Positions 54,615-64,000 of a DNA stretch of 64,000 bases are shown here, piece by piece; the stretch's first letter is position 1; every line of letters starts with the position of its first letter. The position numbers and the translations under genes were made by a program. Origin of the DNA: Homalodisca vitripennis (lineage: Eukaryota > Arthropoda > Insecta > Hemiptera > Cicadellidae). Where the stretch lies: the NCBI RefSeq assembly GCF_021130785.1, contig NW_025777972.1, forward strand, positions 17,758-81,757, given 5' to 3'. Under the pieces are notes generated by a model. It saw nothing but the letters and a program-made list of their open reading frames with translations, ran no database searches and was not told the origin of the DNA.

Positions 54615-54666
54615 ATGTTTGTGAGATTTCCGGTTATCGTTTTATTATTACTTCATTCAAAAATGG
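54615..54666 (+). CDS. Signal-peptide exon of a second secreted gene (M13-like?)
   Basis: Encodes MFVRFPVIVLLLLHSKM plus one base (phase 1), then the donor GTAAAT. The nearest phase-compatible downstream exon is 62033-62080, whose sequence resembles the extracellular start of M13 peptidases. The link is an inference across a 7.4-kb intron. Most of the gene would lie past the window end. Confidence 0.45.
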
Positions 54667-54853
54667 GTAAATACTAATTTTATATGATAGTTTAGTAATT
54701 AATATACACTTTAAAAAAGGGGAACAATATAATTCAGCTTATTAATGACCTAATCATCTAGATTAGAATATAATACATAAATTTGTGTCAAATTTACATA
54801 AATAAACGTTAGAGATATCATATTACTCTGGACCACCGTATTAGTTAACTTAA

Positions 54854-56309
54854 GGGGAGCACTTCGTAAAAAATCTCAAAAATTACAAATTTTTTTTTTT
54901 TTTTTTTATTAAAGTTTGGAATTTCCCGATAACAATGGTGGTATTAAATTTTTTTTTATGATGACTAGAAGTGTCCGAAATATTTTTTTTTAAATAGGCC
55001 TGCAGGCAGTTTCGGGCCTGTAGCAGTCACACTTTGAATGGTGCTGTTATAGTACTACTTCGTTGCAGTCATGTTCATGATTTGGTTGGCAGTGACAGTT
55101 TGTTATGTCAACAACTTACACTAACCAACAAAACATCTGTTTTATAACCATTGCTTATAACCTAGGTAACATACATGTTTTGGTTACTGACATTTCTGTT
55201 TTAGAGAGTGAAAATTACGTAAATGATTATGGTTTTTTTGTGAGTTTTAGTGGAGAGTTCTGAGTATTTTTTTGTTATAAGTGTAGTGAATTTTATAATG
55301 CCACGTTCAAAGCCTGCTTTCAAGAAACGCGTTTTCAAAGGAAATCAACATAACCCTCCAACTAGTCCTAGGCCTAGTTTTCTCAGGATGTAGGTGTAAG
55401 TACCGCAAAGCCGTAAAATCCAATGAAAACTATGATCATGGCAGCCATTTTCACTTGCCTGAAAACCTAATGACATTTATTAAACCTATTTTTCAAGATC
55501 TAGCCAATCCAACTCTACTGGGCAAATGTACTAAGGGAAAAAACTCAAAATCCCAATGAGTCCCTCAACAATGTCATTTGGACCTACATACCTAAAAGAA
55601 CATTTGTGGAGATTAAAACTTTGAAATTTGGCATATATGAAGCTGTTACAGCTTTTAATGATGGCTACATTGGCCAAATGCAAAGTATTTCAAGAAATAG
55701 GAGTGTCACCAGGGCAGCATTTTATTACAGCAATGAAAAAGCTTGACCGGCGGCGAATTTGGAAGGCAGAGAAAGCTCAAGAAGATATAGAGAAAAAAAA
55801 TTAGACAGAAGAAAAACTTACTAAAAAGAAGTCTGGAGGATGAATATGAGGAGCAGGAAGGAGATCAGCCAGCCTATGCACCTGGAATGTACTGAAAAAG
55901 GTAATAAAGCAGTATTTTTTCCGTTTTTTGTGTTTTTTCCGAAAGTTGCGGTTTTCAATACAAAAGTACATTTTTCTCAAAAACTACAAATGGTAGGAAT
56001 ATGAAATTTTTTTTGTATGTTTGTAGCACTGTTTTACATATGTGGAACCACTAAAAACATCACATTTCACTGAGTTCAATATTTATATACATACATATAC
56101 ACATATTTATATAGGTTTTTGACAAAGCGTTAAAACAAAAAATATATAACTTTTAGGGTATATGCCAAAAAAAATTTTTTTTTTGGTTCCACGCGTGTTC
56201 CCCTAGAAGCCCTCTTTAAATGAAAAAAAGAATTATGAAGATACCTCAAGTAGTTCTTGAGATAAGTGTACCTATGTTAACATTACGAAGATAGGGCGAA
56301 GTGCTCCCC
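54854..56309 (+). mobile_element. Deletion derivative of a Mutator-like transposon, TTAA-flanked
   Basis: Inverted ends GGGGAGCACTTCG (54854) and CGAAGTGCTCCCC (to 56309), each next to TTAA (54850-54853 and 56310-56313). 1456 bp. Inside are the first and last parts of a transposase-family protein. TTAA targeting is more usual for piggyBac, so superfamily assignment is mixed. Confidence 0.75.
55298..55897 (+). pseudogene. Remnant of an insect Mutator-like transposase protein
   Basis: Opens MPRSKPAFKKRVFKGNQHN and stops after about 30 codons. Later frames read HLPENLMTFIKPIFQDL, KCTKGK, SLNNVIWTYIPKRTFVEI, LKFGIYEAVTAFNDG and finally EDEYEEQEGDQPAYAPGMY. This is the recurrent C-terminal half of an insect protein annotated as Mutator-like transposase. 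The middle (catalytic) part is deleted and there are several frame changes. Dead. Confidence 0.7.
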
Positions 56310-56313
56310 TTAA

Positions 56314-56558
56314 GACGTTAATCCACAGTAACGAATATGTCAGCAAATTAAGTTATAACGGGGAAGAATCGTATTTATAAGAATTGTCTTATTCAGCAAC
56401 AGTTGATAAAGAGATTTAAAAGTAAAATGAACATTTAATCTTGTACTTAGCATGCTTAAAACGAATTTCCAATGATGATCTATAAGATGTAAAAGTAGCT
56501 TTGTATTTAAAATCCAAATAAGTTTCTGCTCTTCCCCCATAAATAGGTGTGCAGTAAT

Positions 56559-56614
<56 letters not shown>

Positions 56615-59600
56615 CCAAAAATCAATGCAACTTATAATGAAGCATATTATTTCACACTTGTTAATTATATAATAGCTTATTTAACAAAGAGATGCCGAAT
56701 TGTTGGTAACTGAACCCAACTCTACAGTCAATTTTCTTAGAGTACCAGCCCTGAAGTATTATATTTACATACTTAATTTAATAGTATTAACATTAGGTGA
56801 ATAATATCCGTTTAAGTAAATGTGTGCCAGAGCCACTGGTCGCTAACTTGTCATAAATAACATTTGTACAGACTTCACAGGGCTTACTAAACGAAAAAGA
56901 TTATTAACACTCATTTAGAAATATTTAATCAATAACTTGAAGCTGAGCATAGGAAGATGGTTCATTGGACATACGGCAACTTAAAAACTATTTGTAAAAG
57001 ACAAAAATATTTTTTTCAAATTAAACATAGAAGAAATTCTGATCCCATCAATTTTAAACTACCTGAGCAACTGGATATATGAGATAAAGGCAATCCGCTT
57101 ATCCGGATAATCCCGATGATCCGTGCTCGGACAAGAGATTGTTTATCTCGGGTACCACTGGGGAAACATTAGAGCTCGTTGTTTACTACTTGTCTCCCGC
57201 TGGATCCGTCTTATAATACACGACTGTTTCTGTGGATATTTGATCATTTCTCTAAAGCATTCAATCTTCTTCAATAAGTAGATAAATCTTAAAACATATT
57301 GTGTGAACAATATTCTTCAGTTACTCAATGATAATTTTCCATAACAACAGATTGTCGTAAAAATCTAGATTGGAAGTAAATTTTGAGTTAATTTTCTCTC
57401 TCTCTCTCTCTCTCCCTCTCTCGGTTTGTAATGATAAGGCTGAGGCCTTAAAAGTCAAATCCCTAAGCAATTTCGTACTGCAAATGTTTATATATTAAGA
57501 GTATTAAAAATTATACAACTTGTTTCCCTAACTTACCTCTTATATAGTGGATATACTCATAAATACTAGTATTTAAATACATGCTTTTTTTCTCTCTCTC
57601 TTTCTCTCTCTTTTAGGATAAAATTCAAAATAAAAAAATTATATATAAATAATAAGGTGGAAATGCAGCTGGTCCTGATCCATGTATGCGTGGTGTCTCC
57701 TGCTTGTGTGTTGATGTAAACCTCTCTGGGCCCCAGCCACAGTCACTGTTTGCTAATATTATAGATTTATATAGATTTAGATTTGTATAGATTCTATAGA
57801 TCATATACAAATTGAAGTGTTCTTAAAATTAAGGAATTATTAAAGGTGTTTACTTAAAACCGCTAAAGATACAATTGTCGTAATAGCATTATGACGTAAT
57901 AAAAAAAGTTACAAACGTAGGTAATTGCTGTAATTGAAATCGTATTAGATATATGTAACCATTCTTTCTGATCTTAGAACTAAAAACGGAAGTAGATTTG
58001 ATCACATTAATGTCTCAAATCTCTCTCAAATATATTTCTATAAAAGGCTGTCTGCAAAATTTATATGTTTTAAATTAGTCCATTATGAACATATATTTAT
58101 ATATGATCGAGAACGCCATTTACTCGTCGAAACAGTTTTTGAAGCGAAGGAGGTAGAGCTCCCAGGAAAAATTCTTTTACACACAGCTTTTATAGACATC
58201 TATCGGGTACAGATATATAGTATACAAGTTACTCTGGACACATTTTAGTTTGATTAGATTGCAGGCTAAATTGACAAGAGAATGTTCTATTAGGACAAGT
58301 AATAAACATGAATAGCTCAAAACCTGATTTGGAACTAATGAAGTGAAGCTATAAAACCAATACTCAAATACTACAGACGTCTTTAGGATATAAGTTACTT
58401 TAAACAACATTATCGAACGTTTAGTTTGATTTGTGTCCACTAACGGTATTTTCCCAAGCCTTCTGTGAGAATTAGATGAATCCCTAACTCCATAATATTA
58501 TATGTACAAATACTCTGAATTCGTAGTTTTGTATAGCCTTTAACCAAGTATATCCGAACACGGAGTTTTGGAGCCTTTTCAGAAGGTGGGATAGAAGCAC
58601 AGGTAAACAATGTTTTCTACAAGCTTTATAATTGCAGTTTTTGAACTACAATTGGTATGAATTTTCCATGAAACTAATCATAGATTTGATATATTTTATT
58701 GAAGAGTTTTAAAAAGCCTGGAGTTAACAGAAACCTGCCCAAAAGTGGAAGGTCCTGCAGAATGAGAATTCCCATGGCCGTGGAAAGCTTCAAGAAGCTG
58801 CTTGTTATAAATAAATTTCTTGTAGCTCCTAGGAGGCCACACACAAGCCGCAATTAAATCACACGAACATTTATTTCATTAAAAATTAGCAAATTCTTAA
58901 GATCTTAATATTCAAGGTTTATAAGTTCTCTTCTGTCTCTAAACTCTCTCCTATGCTCAATCTTTTGAAAGTTATAGATTTTATGGATTGGAACTTCAAT
59001 TACTATTTTTAAACTTACTTTCTGGGGAAATTCGTTAAAATTCGTAACAATTACCTGTGTTTCAGGGATCTATACTTTAACATCTAGTTTTCCCCATTGA
59101 TGGTGTTCCAAAATATATTGAGAGCCGTTTATCAGGAACATGAAACCTTCCGTCACTATTTTCTAGGATGATAACACCTTTTTTGTAAAGAACTGTCACT
59201 TTAGATCTCTGTTAGAACAGTTTACATCCATGTCGTCTTAATTTTGCGACTGGTTCTGATCATTACCCTGTTCTTAAACTTTTGTAAAACAAATGCTGTT
59301 GAATTTTATTTCCGAACATCTTAAAATGTTCACAATAATTATAAATTAGGTGACAATCCAATAAATATAACTTTTTGTCTAAGTTTTTTTTAGGGGACCA
59401 TCTTGATTTTGATCCTTTGTAAGGATAATATATGATCCAAGCAGCTAAATTAAAATACGTTCCTCCTGAGGCGCCTTTCTACTTTTGTGTCCGGCAAAGT
59501 TAGGATTGTGTGGGGAAATAGACCAGATGAAAGCTGTAGAGAGAGCGTTTTCGTGGGGTCATAAACTTTGCTTTTATCTCTCTTTCCACTTTACAATGTT

Positions 59601-60880
59601 TCTTTTTCAAAATACAAATCTGTTTTTACATTTATACAATAATCATAACAGACATAAATGACTTATTTTCAGTCAGATTAAGACTCAACTTTGTCAAAAA
59701 GTCTATTTAATATTTTTTCTTAAACTGTACAATTTAATTCCAAGTTTAATCCAGATGCAAACAAATTTAAACAGTTTTAAAAGGGATTTAACGGCTTATT
59801 TGATCGGGAAACCGGAAAGCTTTCTACATTTTCAAAAGAACTCTCGTGATACTCATGTCTCTTTTGTGATACCTGTTGTTTAGTAGTAAAGATACTTTTA
59901 AAATGTTTATATTTAAATAATACTCTTATAAAAATGTAATCTGTTTACTTATAAATGGCATACTTTATTGTAAAACCTCTTGTTTAATTACTTCTGTGCA
60001 GTTATTCCTTATTTTTTTTGTTTAGACTTGCACAGAAAAACATTGAGTTCTATTATGTGAATACATTATTCTGATTCTGAAGCCGCGGGGATGACAGAGA
60101 CTGGGATATTATGAGACCTCCAATGTCTGAGAGGTTAAGAGGCCAGAAAACTTACAAATAAAGAGAAATATAGGAATACCAATTTTTAAGCCTCTGGCAT
60201 GGATTGTTTCTGATTTAAAAAAATATTAATGTGGAAGTGTCATGGGGATTTCATAACCAGAATCAGAATTTTCATTTTAAATGTCTACTGCAGAGGTTTT
60301 AACATTTTGATTTGAGCATGGAGCGTCGATCAGAGGCATTAAAGGTCCATTGGTAGTGGGAAGGTCACATGCAATACTTGAAAATAACTGAAAGTTTAGT
60401 AACATTTTTGGTCTCTTAATTTTTATGTTTTTCATTTTATAATTACAAAAATATTGCCTTATATATTATAGTATGATAAAAAGAACCCTGATATTTACGT
60501 CCTCTCGAATAAAAGATTTTAAATTCATTCTGAATATCTTAAGATGTTATTTTTAATTATTCTTAAGATACTTTAAGATCTTATGAAGGAGAATACCAGA
60601 GAAAATACTCTCAACACAGGTAAGGGTATTAAGAGAGAAGAGATGGGACTCACGCTATCTTGACGAACCTTGACCGCTAAATTCGTGATTGGTTCCTTAC
60701 AAGCTTACCAACTTTATCACATGGGGTATATTAAAAAACTGCTTTGTTCTTGAAGAGCCTGTAATTATTATAGTAATCTTGTAGTACAAGTATTATTATG
60801 TTTATATGACTGCATATTAAGAATGCGTTGTTTTCTTGATAGACACGATTGTGTGCTAGAAGCTAAAACCGCTGCACTCC
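56314..60880. other. Long intron or intergenic DNA with (TC)n tracts
   Basis: (TC)n microsatellites at about 56560-56612, 57394-57422 and 57590-57612. No supported gene. If the signal-peptide and M13-like exons belong together, this all lies in their intron. Confidence 0.45.
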
Positions 60881-60882
60881 GA

Positions 60883-61434
60883 GACATCAATGATTGACGT
60901 TCTAGGAAGTAAAAATTCTGCTTCATGGACATGAAGTTCACACGATCTAAGACTTGTAAGATGTGCACTCCTGTGCGACATCAACATCCGTACTTTCATA
61001 CGTAGATTTCTGCACACAGAGACATCAATGATTGACGTTCTAGGAAGTAAAAATTCTGCTTCATGGACATGAAGTTCACACGATCTAAGACTTGTAAGAT
61101 GTGCACTCCTGTGCGACATCAACATCCGTACTTTCATACGTAGATTTCTGCACACAGAGACATCAATGATTGACGTTCTAGGAAGTAAAACTTCTGCTTC
61201 ATGGACATGAAGTTCACACGATCTAAGACTTGTAAGATGTGCACTCCTGTGCGACATCAACATCCGTACTTTCATACGTAGATTTCTGCACACAGAGACA
61301 TCAATGATTGACGTTCTAGGAAGTAAAAATTCTGCTTCATGGACATGAAGTTCACACGATCTAAGACTTGTAAGATGTGCACTCCTGTGCGACATCAACA
61401 TCCGTACTTTCATACGTAGATTTCTGCACACAGA
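60883..61434. repeat. 138-bp tandem repeat, four copies
   Basis: Copies start at 60883, 61021, 61159 and 61297 and are almost identical (copy 3 differs near 61190). A diverged partial fifth begins at 61435 and degraded copies seem to extend to about 61620. As 138 is 46 codons, a minus-strand frame stays open through the array (60856-61566), giving a 46-residue repeat starting IDVSVCRNLRMKVRML. Confidence 0.92.
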
Positions 61435-61639
61435 GACATCAAGGTGCCGTGTTCTAAGCCGCCAACAAAGCATTATCAAACATTGAATTTCTACGCTGTA
61501 AGACTGAAATATTTTGAAATCGCGATCCTGTGCACATTCATTCTCTCGGACGTAGATATTATGCACTCTGAGACGTCATGGTTTTAAACTGGAAGTTAAT
61601 GAGCTTAAGTGCTCTTAGATATCGAAATTGCAAGCAAGA

Positions 61640-62032
61640 TATCATACTTTGAAATTTCGTGCTAAGTAATAAAATGAACAATGACATTTTTATATTTTAT
61701 CGTAAGAAAATTGACATTTATTGACAAAATTGTAGCTACAATATTGATAAATAGATGTTTTATAATATGGAATAAATTCCACTAAGAACTGGTAAAATGG
61801 CTGTAGTTAAAAAAGAGGATTTATTATGAAGATATAACGTAAATTTACGTTCAATAGTTCAATTGCAATGTACTCATGGTAATATCTGATATCTACCAAT
61901 CGATTTTTAAACACAGTATCAGACTAAAAATAATTACTGGAGTCAAATTTAATAACTTTTTATCATCACGATTAAAATGTAAATGCATTATTGAAACTTA
62001 CAAATACGATTTTAAAAAGTTGTTATTTACAG
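61640..62032. other. Intronic DNA before the 48-nt exon
   Basis: AT-rich, no other feature seen apart from the branch and polypyrimidine region ahead of the acceptor. Confidence 0.35.
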
Positions 62033-62080
62033 GTAAATCAAATCGATCGGTGTGTGTAACAGATGGATGTATACGGACTG
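62033..62080 (+). CDS. 48-nt exon, candidate N-terminus of an M13 (neprilysin-like) peptidase
   Basis: The acceptor is TTATTTACAG and the donor GTAAGA. With the phase-1 base from 54666 it reads GKSNRSVCVTDGCIRT, like the VCLTxxCxxTA segment that opens the M13 ectodomain just before DPCxDFY. The DPC exon was not found in the window, so the family call rests on about ten residues. Confidence 0.45.
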
Positions 62081-62889
62081 GTAAGACACATTTTGATCAA
62101 AAATATGGTAGAGTAGTATTTTAAACCCATTTTAGTTGTTAATAGTTTTGTATTGTATTTTTAGATGTAGAACTATTATTATTTGTATTGTTTGGAAATT
62201 TTAATTTCATTTACAACTATCATGACACTACGATTAAAATAAATTAGATATTGTGAAGCCTTTGCTTACATAAGTGCCTTAAGGTAATCTGTCCTTAAAA
62301 ATTCATCAGTGATTTTAGCTCCTTCTGAAATCACTTTAAAACGTAGTCTATCAGTTAATCATATACAAAATAAGTATATTACAGTGTAAACAAGTCCTTT
62401 TCAACCATATAAAATAACTAATCTCTGTATAAAAAAATTAAAAGAGCAATATTTTTGTACGTAGTAGTTAGAAATAATACAAATTTAATCATATATACAA
62501 TAGTAATAGAATTCTGCAACCAACTGCTATTATCGCAAAAATATATTCTCAACAAAAATGTTTCAATAACGTTCTCTCAAGTGAGATCAGGGGGTCCATT
62601 ATACTTCCATATTTTGGAAATGTTTACAGATTTTATATGAATTTTTGGTGATTTATTTTAATTTTTCAACATCATTGGAAACGAAACTAACCTCACTCCA
62701 ATAAGTAATCATGAGTAATTATTCCCTATTGTTAATATCAACAAACATCAGTAATCAAACAAATAAGAAATCAAAAATGAGTATTTTTTGTGACTAATAC
62801 AGACAATAAAATGGTACATTGAGTGGTCTCTTGTTTGGAAACATAGCTAACCTTATCTTAATAAGTAATACGAGCTCGTAAATGACATT
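62081..62889. other. Downstream of the 48-nt exon, nothing recognised
   Basis: I looked for a following M13 exon (DPC...DFY) and did not find one. Confidence 0.35.
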
Positions 62890-63690
62890 AGCAGGCTCTT
62901 TTCTTGAACTGCAAGTTTCTAATGTTCGCAGATGATGTAAAGATCTTCCAGGATGTGTTATTACTTCGATAGCAGTATTCTCTTCAAGCTAACTTGAATA
63001 ATGTTGTTTTGTTGTGTGAGGAGAACGCTATGCGGTTGAATGCGGCCAAGTATCAAGTGATGACGTTTGGTAGATCTAAATCTTTTACTTACTTTTGATT
63101 ACCATCTGCATGGAGGCCTGCTAAAGAGGGTCACTAATGTGAGGGACTTGGGGATGTGATTTTCACCTAGCCTTCATCCAGGAGAGCAAATATCACTTAT
63201 GTACGCTAAGGTGAATACAGTACTTATTGCTCATGCACCAAGGAATGATTTTTCACCTGGTACCATCAAGTTACTGTACGTGAAACTTTATGCGCCCTAT
63301 ATTAGAATATGGGTCTGTGATTTGGCACCTTATCGGATTGAACATTGCTGTTCACTTGCTAATGTACAGAGACGCTTTTATTTGTTTGATAGGTGTTTAG
63401 GAGTGGTGTTAATTATTCTGATGTCAACGTCCATGAAATTGCTAATCAGCATAGTGTCATCTCCCTCTCTTCCAGAAGAATTGCTTTTGGATCTGATTTT
63501 CCTATTCAAGGTTGTTAATGACTTATTTGACTGCCCCGAGCTCCTTCAGCTGATCAAAATCCACATTCCGCAGAAAACTCGCCTGATGCAGACTTTGATC
63601 AAACATCAGCATGAAATCGCGTATGCCTACCACAGCACAATCCCTCGTCTGATCAACTTACGTTCTAGGTCGTTATATTATTTCTTATAG
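62890..63690 (+). pseudogene. Degenerate Jockey-type LINE ORF2 fragment
   Basis: Broken frames on the plus strand include FADD with context (LMFADDVKIFQ near 62920), LLCEENAMRLNAAKYQVMTFGRS and a late LPRAPSADQNPH-like tail. This is the RT palm to C-terminus order of Jockey-group LINEs. Many stops and frameshifts. A long-dead copy unrelated to the intact LINE at 10.5-15.5 kb. Confidence 0.65.
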
Positions 63691-64000
63691 TGTTGTGAAC
63701 TTTAACTTCTATATTTTGATGTTCTATGAGTTTGTTATTGTTAATTATGATACCTGATATAGTCTATCCATGTTATTTATTATCATGTGCTTACTTGTTG
63801 CTTTATGTTTATGTACGTTTACGTTGGTTCTTTGTTACTGTTATGTTATCCACTGCTATTATTGTTAATACTGTTATTGCTATTATTATTTATATGATTT
63901 TCCTCTTATTACCATTATTTATTCAATCCTTGTTTATAGCCTTATAATTTCACATGTTGGTTGGCGTGCTTGCAACAAGTTATTATTTTATTCTTTGTTA
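63691..64000. other. Window end, nothing recognised
   Basis: T-rich DNA giving a hydrophobic open frame (63726-63947) by composition alone. Confidence 0.4.

Noticed and set aside
56340..56625. Arg-Glu repeat proteins
   Set aside because: Translation of a (TC)n microsatellite.
63726..63947. Hydrophobic 73-residue protein
   Set aside because: T-rich composition alone gives Leu/Ile/Val runs. No start context or family support.

Overview
The window looks like an arthropod, most likely insect (possibly hemipteran), nuclear genome. It is AT-rich, spliced, full of (TA)n arrays and transposable elements, and has TATA/Inr core promoters. The species cannot be named from sequence alone.

Layout. (1) 8482-23644 (+): a seven-exon host gene that I assembled by hand from splice sites and phases. 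The coding length is 996 nt, which is exactly 332 codons. The predicted protein has a signal peptide, one EGF-like domain and a single YWTD (LDL-receptor type) beta-propeller, then a stop. Its large first intron holds a non-LTR retrotransposon on the minus strand (about 10545-15480), with a PHD-finger/coiled-coil ORF1 and an endonuclease/reverse-transcriptase ORF2. (2) 24-31 kb: diverged repeats, a 21-bp minisatellite, a long-TIR mariner-type element with a broken transposase (29743-31077), and a degenerate tRNA-like gene. (3) 36492-51872: a complete Maverick/Polinton, 15,381 bp long, with 215-bp terminal inverted repeats that look identical by eye and a TATATA target duplication. (4) 54.5-64 kb: a TATA/Inr promoter and signal-peptide exon that pair in phase with a 48-nt exon resembling the start of an M13 (neprilysin) peptidase and probably run off the window. 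This interval also holds a Mutator-like deletion derivative flanked by TTAA, a 138-bp tandem repeat and a dead LINE fragment.

The Maverick is the most interesting region. It carries a protein-primed family B DNA polymerase, a DDE integrase, zinc-ribbon proteins, BRO-family genes (one intact, one truncated, one relic), a penton-like minor capsid candidate, an A32-type packaging ATPase, a protein with a parvovirus-type phospholipase A2 domain, an adenain-type protease, a coiled-coil fibre-like protein, a major capsid candidate, a 26-residue membrane peptide and a VLTF3-like late transcription factor. Eleven of its start codons sit in the same heptamer, TAAATGG, which contains the poxvirus late-promoter element TAAATG. 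Finding that signal together with a VLTF3-like gene suggests that the element encodes part of its own late transcription control. Seven genes or gene pairs are broken by one-base changes in A/T runs and the capsid gene by one in-frame stop. With TIRs this similar, the damage is either recent or partly an assembly artefact.
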